Assembly (NCBI GenBank): GCA_003696775.1
Contig: RFFS01000080.1
Location: forward strand, 1 to 52,061
Direction of reading: 5' to 3'
DNA: 52,061 nt
Origin: Calditrichota bacterium
GTDB lineage: Bacteria; Calditrichota; Calditrichia; Calditrichales; J004
Both the position numbers and the translations under genes were made by a program. Each line of letters opens with the position of its first letter. Position 1 is the stretch's first letter. Positions 17,417-26,403 of the stretch are shown here, in pieces. The notes below the pieces were generated by a model, which was not told the origin of the DNA, ran no database searches, and saw only the letters and a list, made by a program, of their open reading frames with translations.

Positions 17417-18617
17417 GATGATCGTCCTTTTTAATGGTGGCAACCTGCGCTGTAAAGCGGCCGTCGGCCAGGCGGGTTTCTACCGTATCCCCTTCCTTTA
17501 GCGCATGGACGGTGGTTACAACACGACCGTTTTTTAAAGTTAAGGAATAGCCGCGTTTAATCAAAGTATCGGGATGAGTGGCGCGCAATGTTCGCTCCAG
17601 CAATTGCAGGCGATTGTTTTCTCGCAATAAGCGTTGGTTCATGGCGCCGGACAGTCGCGTATGGGTAAGATCCAGCCGTTGGCGGTTTTGATTAAGCCGG
17701 TCCTGCCAGCGTTGCATGACATGGCTTTCCGACAGGCGGTTGAGTTGATCGTTTTTGTACTGCAAAAGATGCCGCATGGCCTGCATAAGCCGGCCGGCTT
17801 GTCCGGACAACCGCGCCAGCCATTCTTCTTTGTCGGTCACCACCAGTTCCGCCGCGGCCGAAGGTGTGGGCGCCCGTAAATCCGCAACAAAATCGGTAAT
17901 GGTAAAATCCGTCTCGTGTCCCACAGCAGAAATAACCGGTATGCGGGATTTGAAAACAGCCCGGGCAACACGTTCTTCATTAAAAGCCCACAGGTCTTCC
18001 AACGAGCCGCCCCCGCGACCGGTAATAATCACATCGGCGCAACGGTGCCGGTTACACATTTCGATGGCATCGGCAATGGAGGCGGCGGCATTTTCACCCT
18101 GTACCGCAACAGGCAGGATAAAGATATCCACGTAAGGCGCGCGACGGGATAAGATATTCAACATATCGCGTATGGCGGCGCCGGTGGGAGATGTTACAAG
18201 GGCGATGCGTTTGGGAAACAGCGGCAGGGGCTTTTTATGGCTGTCATCAAACAGGCCCTCGGCATGCAATCGGGCTTTGAGTTGTTCAAAGGCGATTTGT
18301 AAAGAACCCACGCCCGCGGGTTCCGCCTGCAGAATATCTATCTGATATCGACCGCCCTGCTCATACACGCGCACATTTCCGAGCACGCGCAGATGCATGC
18401 CGTCTTCGGGTTCAAACGGAAGGCGAACGGCGCGGCTGCGCCACATCACCGCCGCAATCTGGGCGTTGGCATCCTTAAGGGTAAAATATAAATGTTGGGA
18501 ATAATGCCGTTTATAATTGGAAACTTCGCCTTCCAGCCAAAGGGAAGGCAAGTGAGTTTCCAGCAGATTTTTGATGGTACGCGTCAATTCCGTGACGCTG
18601 TATATTTTCTTTTCCAT
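17409..18617 (-). CDS. xseA: Exodeoxyribonuclease VII large subunit
   Basis: The 402-residue catalytic subunit of exonuclease VII. It has the N-terminal OB fold that binds single-stranded DNA (SLWLEGEVSNYKRH, LYFTLKD), the central nuclease domain (TSPTGAAIRDML, GRGGGSLEDLWAFNEE, SAVGHETDFTI, DLRAPTPSAAAE) and the long C-terminal coiled coil. Its length is slightly under the E. coli form. It follows the COX24-like gene after an intrinsic terminator, and overlaps xseB. Confidence 0.96.
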   Translation of the reverse strand: MEKKIYSVTELTRTIKNLLETHLPSLWLEGEVSNYKRHYSQHLYFTLKDANAQIAAVMWRSRAVRLPFEPEDGMHLRVLGNVRVYEQGGRYQIDILQAEPAGVGSLQIAFEQLKARLHAEGLFDDSHKKPLPLFPKRIALVTSPTGAAIRDMLNILSRRAPYVDIFILPVAVQGENAAASIADAIEMCNRHRCADVIITGRGGGSLEDLWAFNEERVARAVFKSRIPVISAVGHETDFTITDFVADLRAPTPSAAAELVVTDKEEWLARLSGQAGRLMQAMRHLLQYKNDQLNRLSESHVMQRWQDRLNQNRQRLDLTHTRLSGAMNQRLLRENNRLQLLERTLRATHPDTLIKRGYSLTLKNGRVVTTVHALKEGDTVETRLADGRFTAQVATIKKDDHHA

Positions 18618-18632
18618 CAGAAGGAAAAAAGA

Positions 18633-18660
18633 AAATAAGGTTCACGAATGAACCTTATTT
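18633..18660 (-). terminator. Intrinsic terminator with UUCG loop after the COX24-like gene
   Basis: AAATAAGGTTCA and TGAACCTTATTT form a perfect 12-bp stem closing a TTCG tetraloop when read on the minus strand, followed by a T-rich stretch (18618-18632). The stop codon of the COX24-like gene (18655-18657) lies inside the stem. Confidence 0.85.
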
Positions 18661-18747
18661 TTTCTTTTTATGACGATTTTTTCTAAGGCGTTTCTTCCTT
18701 TTATGAGTAGCCATTTTGGCCCGTTTTCTCTTTTTACCGCTTGGCAT
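18655..18747 (-). CDS. 30-residue basic protein of the COX24/AURKAIP1 (mS38, bS22-like) family
   Basis: A short gene read on the minus strand from ATG 18747 to TAA 18655. The product starts MPSGKKRKRAKMATHKRKKR and ends NRHKKKK, with 19 of 30 residues Lys, Arg or His. I recognise this as the very short protein found in Bacteroidetes under the name AURKAIP1/COX24 domain protein; the same C-terminal domain occurs in mitochondrial mS38 and mycobacterial bS22, small-subunit ribosomal proteins. A ribosomal role is therefore likely by family, not shown here. It lies 32 bases after the zinc-ribbon TPR gene and ends in a strong terminator. Confidence 0.85.
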   Translation of the reverse strand: MPSGKKRKRAKMATHKRKKRLRKNRHKKKK

Positions 18748-18779
18748 AAAGAATCTCCGAGATTAATGTGAATGGTTAA

Positions 18780-19505
18780 CTATGAATTTTTATTGACTTT
18801 ATCCAAAAATTGCCTGGCCGCCTGTGCTTCGCGCGAATCGGGATGAATTTGCACCAGTTTATTCCAATATTCTATTGCGGCCTCTTTTTTACCCATGTTG
18901 TAATAAACGATGCCCATATTATACAAACCCTGCGGATGAGCGGGCGACAAGGTCAGCGCTTTTTTCATATATTTTTCGGCATTGGGATAATCTTTAACAT
19001 TGTAATAGGAAACGCCGAGATCGATAAGCACATTGGGCACATCCCCCTTCACGGAAACGGCCGTGCTGTAGTATTTGATCGCTTCCTGAAAACGACCGAT
19101 ATCAAAGTAATTGTTACCCATTGTTACATTGAGATCAAAATTTTTCGGGTCTTTTTTCAGGGCTTCCTTTGTGGCCAGCACCTGTTGCATTACGGCAGCC
19201 GGCGCCTGTCCCGCGGGATTTTGAACCGGGGCCTGGGCTTGGGTATTCGTCGAACTGTTATTACCGCGTTTGGCCAGTTTTTCCAAATAGGTTTGCCGGT
19301 TTGAGTTGAGCACCAAAAAGACAACCACCAGGGCAAACACCACGACCAAAGCCAGGTAAAACAACGAATTACTGCTTTGAGCGGCTTCTTTTTTAACCGA
19401 TTTTTCCTTATTGGCCACTTTGCCGGTCGCCTGTCCGCATTCCGGACAAAACCGGGCATTTTGCGGCAACCGGACGCCGCATGCACTGCAATATTTATTG
19501 TTCAT
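18780..19505 (-). CDS. Membrane-anchored zinc-ribbon TPR protein
   Basis: The 241-residue product begins with a double-CxxC zinc ribbon (C6, C9, C20, C23), then has a basic linker, one transmembrane helix (about 48-67, FYLALVVVFALVVVFLVL), a Gln/Asn/Ala-rich spacer and three to four TPR repeats (about 120-230). The zinc ribbon faces the cytoplasm and the TPRs the periplasm if the usual topology holds. The function is unknown; TPR domains suggest a scaffold. It lies 53 bases after mltD, so envelope work together with that enzyme is plausible. Confidence 0.8.
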   Translation of the reverse strand: MNNKYCSACGVRLPQNARFCPECGQATGKVANKEKSVKKEAAQSSNSLFYLALVVVFALVVVFLVLNSNRQTYLEKLAKRGNNSSTNTQAQAPVQNPAGQAPAAVMQQVLATKEALKKDPKNFDLNVTMGNNYFDIGRFQEAIKYYSTAVSVKGDVPNVLIDLGVSYYNVKDYPNAEKYMKKALTLSPAHPQGLYNMGIVYYNMGKKEAAIEYWNKLVQIHPDSREAQAARQFLDKVNKNS

Positions 19506-19558
19506 ATGAGTATATGTGTGTTACAGAATGTTTAAGTTACAAAGATATAATGATCGTG

Positions 19559-21427
19559 TCAATTTGAAAGACGCGTATTCGTACTGACTTTCAAACGCTC
19601 GCCGGGTTTAATACGGGATGAGCTTTTATTATTCAGTGTTTTTAACTTTTTAATGCTTGTGCCGTATTTATGGGCGATATCCCACAAAGTATCTCCCGGG
19701 CGCACGGTATAATAGGTAGCATTGGGGTCTTCCGCCGGTTTTTCCGATTTTTGACGCGCAAACGGTTGTTTGTGTACATAAAGTGTGAGTTTTTGTTTGG
19801 GATAAATATGCTGGCCGTAATAAAGACCGTTCCAGCGACGGATTTTAGACGCGCGCGTGCCATATCGTTCGGCGATTTCACCGAGTGTATCGCCTTTTTT
19901 AACAATATAGGTCACTTTTTTATATTCCGCGCTATTTTCTTTTACGGGCGCGGGGTTATAGCGTTTCACTTTGCGTCTTTTCGACCGTTTATGGGATTTT
20001 TCTTTTTCAGCATAAAAATGCGCTTTGTTTTGCGGAACGGGGATCAACAAATATTTCCCGGCGCGAATCAGGCTGCCGCGCAGTTTATTGACGCTCTTAA
20101 GAACGGACATGCTGGTATGGTACTTTCGGGCAATGGTGGACAGGGTTTCCCCGCTACGGATACGATGCCGTACCCAACTGCGCTTTTGACTATCGGGTAT
20201 GGACTTATAGCGTTCCAGAAATACCGCACGTTTACCTTTAGGCAGATAGAGGGTAAAATCCTTAATGCCCGGTGGGGTTACCCAGCGCAACACCGCCGGA
20301 TTGATTTCCTTGATAAAGGCATAACTGGTATCCACTGCCCTGGCAATCACATTCAAATCGATGCTTTCTGAAATGGTGACCGTATCCACTTCTATGGCAG
20401 GGTGTTTTTGCACATGGAAGCCAAATTTATCGGGATTGTTGGCAATAATGGTAGCGGCCAGAAAAGTGGGGACATAATTACGGGTCTGACGGGGCAGGCG
20501 TCTCAACTTCCAGTAATTACGCGTGCGGTAGCGGCGCATATTGTATTCCACGCGTTTGGGATTGCAGTTATAACCGGCCAATGCCAGATACCAGTCTCCA
20601 AAACGTTGGTACAAATCAGCCAGGTGATCGGTGGCGGCTTCAGTGGATTTGATGATATCGCGACGTTCATCAAACCACCAGTTATGACGCAGGCCGTAAT
20701 AACGCCCCGTGGCTGAGATGAACTGCCACATGCCCACCGCCCGCGCATAGGAACGGGAACGGGGATTAAAGCCGCTTTCGATCATCGCCAGATAGGCCAG
20801 TTCTTCAGGCATATTTTTTTTACGTAAAACATCCTTGATCATTTTTTCATAACGACCGCTGCGTTCCAGCCATTTGGTAAATACTTTACGTCCCCTGGTC
20901 TGAAAATATTTAATCGCCAGACGCACCTTGCGATTCAGGGTTAATGGCATGGTTCCGCTGGTGTCCACATATTCCACATCGCTAAACAGGATGGAATCCG
21001 GGAAGCTGCGTTCTTCAATCTCGGTGATGTCCTGACGGATTTCTTCCGCTTCGGTGCTTTCGGTATCCAAAACAGCGGTCACGTATTCAAACCGTTGATT
21101 GGCATTGGTTACCAGACTATCATAAAACCGCCAGCCGGAAAGGGTTTGCCTGTCCTGATCGCTGAAACGCGAAGCGATTTCAAAGAAATAATCCAGGCTG
21201 TATTGCGCGGCAACCGTATCTCCCGAAGTGAGGTCGCTACGGCTCTTTTTTTCAAGATAAAACATGGAGTCAATCATCTGGACAGCCGTATGCGAGATCC
21301 ACAGTGTATCCGGAAATGCAAACGGGCGGGAGGCAGCCTGCGGTTGCGGCGCCTGTATTTCCTTAGGCGCATGACAATTCCAAAAAAAGGACAGAATGAT
21401 CAGGATTGCAAAAATACGTATTTTCAT
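19559..21427 (-). CDS. mltD: Membrane-bound lytic transglycosylase, MltD-like, with three LysM domains
   Basis: Cuts peptidoglycan glycan strands to leave 1,6-anhydromuramic ends. The 622-residue product has a hydrophobic leader ending at C18 (FFWNC), which looks like a lipobox though tryptophan and asparagine make it atypical. The SLT domain (about 200-300) has catalytic E217 in AMIESGFNP, then VGMWQF and ALAGYNCNP. Three LysM domains follow at about 420-464, 507-551 and 572-615, separated by a very basic linker. The start overlaps the end of the heptose adenylyltransferase gene (ATGA). Confidence 0.93.
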   Translation of the reverse strand: MKIRIFAILIILSFFWNCHAPKEIQAPQPQAASRPFAFPDTLWISHTAVQMIDSMFYLEKKSRSDLTSGDTVAAQYSLDYFFEIASRFSDQDRQTLSGWRFYDSLVTNANQRFEYVTAVLDTESTEAEEIRQDITEIEERSFPDSILFSDVEYVDTSGTMPLTLNRKVRLAIKYFQTRGRKVFTKWLERSGRYEKMIKDVLRKKNMPEELAYLAMIESGFNPRSRSYARAVGMWQFISATGRYYGLRHNWWFDERRDIIKSTEAATDHLADLYQRFGDWYLALAGYNCNPKRVEYNMRRYRTRNYWKLRRLPRQTRNYVPTFLAATIIANNPDKFGFHVQKHPAIEVDTVTISESIDLNVIARAVDTSYAFIKEINPAVLRWVTPPGIKDFTLYLPKGKRAVFLERYKSIPDSQKRSWVRHRIRSGETLSTIARKYHTSMSVLKSVNKLRGSLIRAGKYLLIPVPQNKAHFYAEKEKSHKRSKRRKVKRYNPAPVKENSAEYKKVTYIVKKGDTLGEIAERYGTRASKIRRWNGLYYGQHIYPKQKLTLYVHKQPFARQKSEKPAEDPNATYYTVRPGDTLWDIAHKYGTSIKKLKTLNNKSSSRIKPGERLKVSTNTRLSN

Positions 21428-21900
21428 GATTCTTTTATCTTGTTTATGATGTTAGTTGTGGACAGCCCCAGTACAAAAGGGATAATAACCACCCGGCCGC
21501 CTTGCTGTTCCACAAAATCCTTACCTATTACAGTATCGGGTGTATAATCGCCACCCTTTACCAAAATATCGGGACGTACCAGTCGGATCAGTTCCAATGG
21601 TGTGTCTTCTTCAAAAACACTAACCATATCCACCATTTCCAGGCGGGAAAGCAGAAAGGCCCGGTCTTCGGCGTGCATATACGGACGCGGCGCCCCTTTA
21701 AGTCGTCTGACGGATGCGTCGGAATTCAGGCCGAGAACAAGCAGGTTGCCCAGCGCGCGTGCCTGTTCCAGATAGGTAACGTGACCGCGATGTAATATAT
21801 CAAAACAACCGTTGGTAAACACGATTTTCGAACCGGGATTTTCTTCGCGAAAGGAATCCACGGCATCGGCAATTTCATTACGGGATACAATCAGATGCAT
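21424..21900 (-). CDS. hldE2: D-glycero-beta-D-manno-heptose 1-phosphate adenylyltransferase
   Basis: The 158-residue cytidylyltransferase-like enzyme makes ADP-heptose for the LPS core. It shows the nucleotidyltransferase motif [18 protein letters not shown] (HxGH form) and [14 protein letters not shown], then [13 protein letters not shown]. In E. coli this activity is the C-terminal half of HldE; here it is a separate gene directly after the kinase (TAATG overlap at 21900). It is also called rfaE2. Its stop overlaps the mltD start. Confidence 0.94.
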   Translation of the reverse strand: MHLIVSRNEIADAVDSFREENPGSKIVFTNGCFDILHRGHVTYLEQARALGNLLVLGLNSDASVRRLKGAPRPYMHAEDRAFLLSRLEMVDMVSVFEEDTPLELIRLVRPDILVKGGDYTPDTVIGKDFVEQQGGRVVIIPFVLGLSTTNIINKIKES

Positions 21901-22883
21901 TATGCAAGGCTCTCCAGCAATCGTTCCAGGGTGACCGGCACAATTCCGATTTGTTCGACCACACAGGCGGCGGCATAATTGGCCATAATCGCCGCTTCCT
22001 GCTTGCTTGCGCCGCCGGTCAGCGCAACCGTTAACGTGGCAATTACCGTGTCCCCCGCGCCGGAAACATCGGCCACCTGCCGCACACGGGTGGGAATATG
22101 CATAACACCCGCATCACGTTCAAATAAACTCAGCCCGCGCGGGCCGCGTGTGATGAGCACACTTTCCGCATTGAGTTCCCTGAGCAGGTGTTGGCCGGCC
22201 TGTTCCACCGCCGTGTCTTCGTTTTTCAGTTCCATGGCCAAAGCCCGTGCGGTTTCCATGATATTCGGTTTAAAAACATCCACTTCCCTATATGCCATAA
22301 AATGATTGAATTTCGGGTCCACCATCACCGGTATGCGGCGTTGACGGCATTGTGTAATGGTGTGTTCTATGACCCGTGGTGTCATCACGCCTTTGTTGTA
22401 ATCTTCCAGAATAACCGCATCCACACCATCCAACAAACGATCCACGGCCTGATTAATGGCATCTGTTTCAATATCTTCCGCGGGCGCGGCCACTTCCTTA
22501 TCCACCCGTATAAGATGTTGGTTATCACCTATGACACGGGTCTTGACCGTCGTCGGTCGATTTGCGGATTCCACCAATCCCTGGGGATTGATCCCATGGG
22601 CGTCAAACAAAGCCCGGCAGGTTTCACCCATGCGATCCCGACCTATGATGCCCACCAGGGTTGCCCGGGCGCCAAGCGATAATACATTAAGGGCTACATT
22701 GGCCGCGCCTCCCAGACGCATGGTTTCTTGATCGATTTCCACAATGGGCACCGGCGCTTCCGGCGAAATTCGTTGAACGATTCCGCTTAAATACTGATCG
22801 ATCATAATATCACCAACGACCAGAATATGTTTGTCCCGCGCATGGTTTAAGATATGCTCTATCCGTTTCCGTTCAATGCTCAT
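21900..22883 (-). CDS. hldE1: D-glycero-beta-D-manno-heptose-7-phosphate kinase
   Basis: A 327-residue PfkB-family sugar kinase that phosphorylates heptose 7-phosphate at position 1. The family features are [33 protein letters not shown] (the sugar-binding GGA block), [12 protein letters not shown] and the anion hole/catalytic site [17 protein letters not shown]. In E. coli it is the N-terminal half of HldE. It overlaps the kinase gene upstream by 11 bases and the adenylyltransferase by one, so all three are translated from one message. Confidence 0.94.
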   Translation of the reverse strand: MSIERKRIEHILNHARDKHILVVGDIMIDQYLSGIVQRISPEAPVPIVEIDQETMRLGGAANVALNVLSLGARATLVGIIGRDRMGETCRALFDAHGINPQGLVESANRPTTVKTRVIGDNQHLIRVDKEVAAPAEDIETDAINQAVDRLLDGVDAVILEDYNKGVMTPRVIEHTITQCRQRRIPVMVDPKFNHFMAYREVDVFKPNIMETARALAMELKNEDTAVEQAGQHLLRELNAESVLITRGPRGLSLFERDAGVMHIPTRVRQVADVSGAGDTVIATLTVALTGGASKQEAAIMANYAAACVVEQIGIVPVTLERLLESLA

Positions 22884-24201
22884 CCATTCTCCTTGGGAAT
22901 TTCAGCGTAAAAGTCGTTCCCTTGCCGGGCGTGCTTTCAAAAGTGAGTTCCAGATTGTATTGCTCCACTACTTCCATCACCATTGTCAGGCCCAGTCCAT
23001 TCCCCCAGGGCATCTTAAGCGGCCGGTCTTTATCTGTATAGTCCGGTTTGGTACTGTAAAAGGGCTCGAAAATTAATTTATGATTTTCCGGTGGGATGCC
23101 AACCCCCGTATCCCTAATGTCCAAACGGATATGAGTCGCATCGAAAGAGGTTTGAATGGTAAGTACACGCGTTTCCTGTTCGTACATGGAATCCACGGCA
23201 TTTTGTATCAGCGCGGATATACAAACGGAGAAATCATAATAGACCCCGTTTACCAACGGTATCTTTGGCGCTAATTCCAATCGGGTGGTGATATAATGTT
23301 TAAAATAGAGATTGGCCCGTGCAAATTCGATTTCCTCACGGATCAACTGATTCAGGTCCACATCTTCCCGTTCCCGGGTCAGTTCATTCTTTCCTTTTTT
23401 AATCAGATTGGCTATTTGTTTGCCCATGTGTTCGGTTTGCCGCAGAATCAGACGGGTTTCTTCCAACTCCGGATGCTTTAAGCTCAGCAATTCGGCATTC
23501 CCCTGAATGATGGACAAAGGGGTATTCAGATTATGGGCAATCCCGGAAGCCAGTTGTCCGATCAGGGAGAGATTATATTCCTTAAAGTATTCTGTTTTAT
23601 AACGACGCTCCTTATGGCGGGATTCCATTAAGGGACTCTGATCGCTGAAGACAATGATAACCCCTTTTTGATCATGATAACGCATGGGATAAAACCAACC
23701 GCGCACCGGAACGCTTTGTCCAGTATGGTTGCCCACTTTAATGCGGAAACGTAACATATACGATTGTTCTTGTTGGCGTGTTTCTGTCAATATCCGCTTA
23801 AAACTTTTGCGTTTATCAGCATGAATCAAATCATACACCGGGCCTTCGTACTGGTTTTGTCCGCAAATCTTCAGAGCCATTTTATTGATAAATGTTACCT
23901 GTTCTTCGGCAACAAACATAATTCCAAACGGTATTTCATTAGCCAGTTCACGATAAAACAGAGCGGTTTGTTTTAAGGTTTCCGTTTTTTCCCGGACTTC
24001 CTTTTCCAATTGGTGGGCATAGGCTTCTTTCTTTCTCAGTAATTCTTTTTCTTCCAGAAGCACCTGATAATGCTTATAGGCGTTTTGAACGGCTTGCCAA
24101 ACGGTTTTTAAATGGAAAGGTTTGGTGATATAATCAAATACCTGCAGACGGATGGCCTGCTGAGCATAGGTCAGGTCTTCACGCCCGGTTATGATAATCA
24201 C
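22873..24201 (-). CDS. Histidine kinase part of a frameshifted REC-PAS-kinase gene
   Basis: The frame runs 442 codons from GTG 24201. Its first 35 residues are not a new start but the second half of a receiver domain (IIITGREDLTYA, YITKPFH). A coiled coil, a PAS domain (about 75-195) and a complete kinase follow: H-box GIAHNLNTPLSII, N-box LIQNAVDSM, DTGVGIPPEN, FEPFYSTKP and GNGLGLTMVMEVV. The first half of the receiver lies in the other frame at 24201-24428. Either one A is missing from the A8 run at 24217-24224, or a -1 ribosomal slip joins the halves into about 518 residues. The C-terminus overlaps hldE1 by 11 bases. Confidence 0.85.
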   Translation of the reverse strand: MIIITGREDLTYAQQAIRLQVFDYITKPFHLKTVWQAVQNAYKHYQVLLEEKELLRKKEAYAHQLEKEVREKTETLKQTALFYRELANEIPFGIMFVAEEQVTFINKMALKICGQNQYEGPVYDLIHADKRKSFKRILTETRQQEQSYMLRFRIKVGNHTGQSVPVRGWFYPMRYHDQKGVIIVFSDQSPLMESRHKERRYKTEYFKEYNLSLIGQLASGIAHNLNTPLSIIQGNAELLSLKHPELEETRLILRQTEHMGKQIANLIKKGKNELTREREDVDLNQLIREEIEFARANLYFKHYITTRLELAPKIPLVNGVYYDFSVCISALIQNAVDSMYEQETRVLTIQTSFDATHIRLDIRDTGVGIPPENHKLIFEPFYSTKPDYTDKDRPLKMPWGNGLGLTMVMEVVEQYNLELTFESTPGKGTTFTLKFPRRMDEH

Positions 24202-24428
24202 TACCGAGTCGGGGTGTTTTTTTTAAAGAATTCCACAAAGCGGAAACCGCTGTTTTGCCCCAGTACAAGGTCCACCAAGGCCACCGGGAACGACTCACGT
24301 GCCGTAGCCTGTTCAGCCTGCTCCACATTCTCAACAAGCGTGCAGGTCACGCCCTTATTCTGGAAGTAGGCATGCATGGAATGACCGAGATGCGGATCGT
24401 CATCCAAGATAAGTATTTTAAGCGCCAT
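24201..24428 (-). CDS. N-terminal receiver half of the frameshifted REC-PAS-kinase gene
   Basis: A 75-residue fragment from ATG 24428, which overlaps the end of the small membrane protein gene. It has the receiver start LKILILDDDPHLG and the phosphoacceptor aspartate in VALVDLVLG, then breaks off after FFKKNTPTR at TAG. Reading one base back at the A8 run gives KKKHPDSVVIIITG, which fits the receiver consensus exactly. It is therefore the front part of the kinase gene and not an independent response regulator. An upstream ATG at 24452 is possible but less natural. Confidence 0.75.
   Translation of the reverse strand: MALKILILDDDPHLGHSMHAYFQNKGVTCTLVENVEQAEQATARESFPVALVDLVLGQNSGFRFVEFFKKNTPTR
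24217..24224 (-). other. A8 homopolymer at the frameshift point
   Basis: On the minus strand the sequence reads TTT AAA AAA AAC in the receiver frame. The run includes the heptamer A AAA AAA, a known slippery sequence for -1 slipping, and is also where a single base is easily lost by mutation or sequencing. No convincing downstream stem-loop stimulator is evident by eye. Confidence 0.7.
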
Positions 24429-24708
24429 GTGTTTTGGTGATATGATTTTCAATCCACTTTTTTACACTGTCCGATACAAATTCGATAACGGTGAAAATCA
24501 GTAAAACAATTAACCCGGTATTAAAAATATAGCGGGCAATCGTATCCACCACCGGATTGTTGAAATAAGGCAGGATCAGCACGGAAACAAACGCGACGCC
24601 GACAATCCAGCTCATAATGCGCAGGGCGCGTTTAAACAATTTTTCCGTTTCCTCGCTAAAGGGTGTTTCGTTTGGGTCGTTTTTTTGGGTATTGATTTGC
24701 TTAGCCAT
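24418..24708 (-). CDS. Small membrane protein of unknown function
   Basis: The 96-residue product has two transmembrane helices (about 32-50, IMSWIVGVAFVSVLILPYF, and 59-79, FNTGLIVLLIFTVIEFV), a charged N-terminus rich in Asn/Glu/Lys and a short basic C-terminus. It has no recognised family. It lies 15 bases after the gamma-glutamyltransferase gene and overlaps the receiver start by about 11 bases, so it may be a membrane partner of the two-component protein or simply a passenger. Confidence 0.7.
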   Translation of the reverse strand: MAKQINTQKNDPNETPFSEETEKLFKRALRIMSWIVGVAFVSVLILPYFNNPVVDTIARYIFNTGLIVLLIFTVIEFVSDSVKKWIENHITKTHGA

Positions 24709-24723
24709 GTTTTTTTCCGTGTG

Positions 24724-26403
24724 TTAATATCCTTTTGCCACTCCGGCGCGGCGCGGGTCACTCCAGCCCTGCATCAGGCCGTTTTTAAGCAGGATGCCCT
24801 GCACACTGGCCAATCCTTTTACATAACGTATATGATGCCCCTTGGCCTGCAAACGGTATATGGTATCATCGGTAAAACCGGGTTCTTCAAGGAACACCAC
24901 ATCCGGTTTCCATTGATGATGAAAGCGGGGCTTTTCAATGGCCGTACGCATATTGTACCGATGATCGATCACCGCGGAAATCACCTGGGTAACAGCGGTA
25001 ATAATCCGTGAACCGCCGGGCGCGCCAACTACCATAAACAGTGAATCGTTGTGGGAAACAATGGTGGGTGTCATGGAACTGAGCATGCGTTTTCCCGGCT
25101 CCACCTTGTTGGCATAGCTGCCCACCAAACCATACTGATTAGGCACGCCGGGTTTAATGCTAAAATCATCCATTTCGTTATTCAACAGGAAACCGGCACC
25201 TTCCACAACGGCCTTGGAGCCGTAACCGCTGTTCAGAGTATAGGTATTACTGACCGCATTGCCCCATTGATCGACAATGGAAAAATGGGTGGTTTCAAAG
25301 GATTCTTTCATCCAGGCTTCATTGGCGGCCACATCTTCGGATTTACGGGCATGAAACATATCTATCTGGCCGCGGATAAAAGCGGCGTATGACTTAGAGA
25401 TCAGTTTTTCAACAGGTACATCCACAAATGCCGGATCGCCCATAAACACAGCCCGGTCGGCATAGGCCTGGCGTTCGGCTTCGATCCATAAATGCATGGC
25501 ATCGGAGCTGTTAGCTTTAAAAGCGCTCAGATCAAACGCTTCCAGTGTATTTAAAATCTCGGCCATCACAATACCGCCGCTCGAGGGCAGGGGCATGGAA
25601 TAGAGGTCATATCCGCGATAAGTGAAGTGAACCGGCGCGCGCCATACAGGTTGATATTTCTTCAGATCTTTTAAAGTAATCCAACCGTTATTGCGCTCCA
25701 TATCCCGCGCGATCAACCGGGCGGTCTCACCGTGGTAAAAATCCCGGCTGCCCTGTTTGGCGATGCGGCGTAAGGTTTGGGCCAATTCCGGTTGCTTAAG
25801 CCGGTCAAACGGTTCAAACGGGGCGCCGTTTTTTGTAAATATTTTTTTTGTGGAAGGAAACTTTAAAAAGTCATCCAAATGGCTGTTTAGGGATTTCGTT
25901 TTATGGCGCGAAAGTATGATCCCTTCTTCGGCCAGTTTGATGGCCGGAGCCAACAAGGTTTTCCAGGGTAATTTGCCATATTTTTTATGCGCGGCTTCCA
26001 GGCCGGCCACCGTGCCCGGAACTCCGGCGGCTTTGTACCCCAGGATACTGGCATTCTCAATAACTTGGCCGTTCGCATCGAGATAACAATTTTCCGTGGC
26101 TTGTGCGGGAGCGGTTTCCCTGTAATCGAGGGTCTTTACTTTACCGTCATGTTCCCGGATCACCATAAATCCCCCTCCGCCGATATTCCCGGCTGTGGGA
26201 AACGCAACCGCCAGGGTAAAACCCACGGCAACGGCGGCATCGATGGCGTTCCCGCCTTTTTTCAGGATTTCCAGGCCCACCTCAGTGGCATAGGGGTCTT
26301 CCGTTACAACCATGCCGTGGCTGCCATAGACCGGCTGGAATTCGGTGGCATAAAGCCCGATGGTAAAGGTTAACAGTAACCATATAGCACGTAATTTATT
26401 CAT
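24724..26403 (-). CDS. ggt: Gamma-glutamyltransferase
   Basis: Periplasmic Ntn-hydrolase of 559 residues that cleaves and transfers the gamma-glutamyl group of glutathione and similar compounds. A signal peptide covers about 1-20. The precursor should cut itself before T371 in the motif ETTHFSIVDQWGN to give large and small subunits. Other family blocks are GGNAIDAAVA, GNIGGGGFM, RETAPA, LPSSGGI and SSMTPTIV. It overlaps the thioredoxin-like gene upstream by 8 bases, which suggests a shared role in thiol metabolism. Confidence 0.96.
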   Translation of the reverse strand: MNKLRAIWLLLTFTIGLYATEFQPVYGSHGMVVTEDPYATEVGLEILKKGGNAIDAAVAVGFTLAVAFPTAGNIGGGGFMVIREHDGKVKTLDYRETAPAQATENCYLDANGQVIENASILGYKAAGVPGTVAGLEAAHKKYGKLPWKTLLAPAIKLAEEGIILSRHKTKSLNSHLDDFLKFPSTKKIFTKNGAPFEPFDRLKQPELAQTLRRIAKQGSRDFYHGETARLIARDMERNNGWITLKDLKKYQPVWRAPVHFTYRGYDLYSMPLPSSGGIVMAEILNTLEAFDLSAFKANSSDAMHLWIEAERQAYADRAVFMGDPAFVDVPVEKLISKSYAAFIRGQIDMFHARKSEDVAANEAWMKESFETTHFSIVDQWGNAVSNTYTLNSGYGSKAVVEGAGFLLNNEMDDFSIKPGVPNQYGLVGSYANKVEPGKRMLSSMTPTIVSHNDSLFMVVGAPGGSRIITAVTQVISAVIDHRYNMRTAIEKPRFHHQWKPDVVFLEEPGFTDDTIYRLQAKGHHIRYVKGLASVQGILLKNGLMQGWSDPRRAGVAKGY

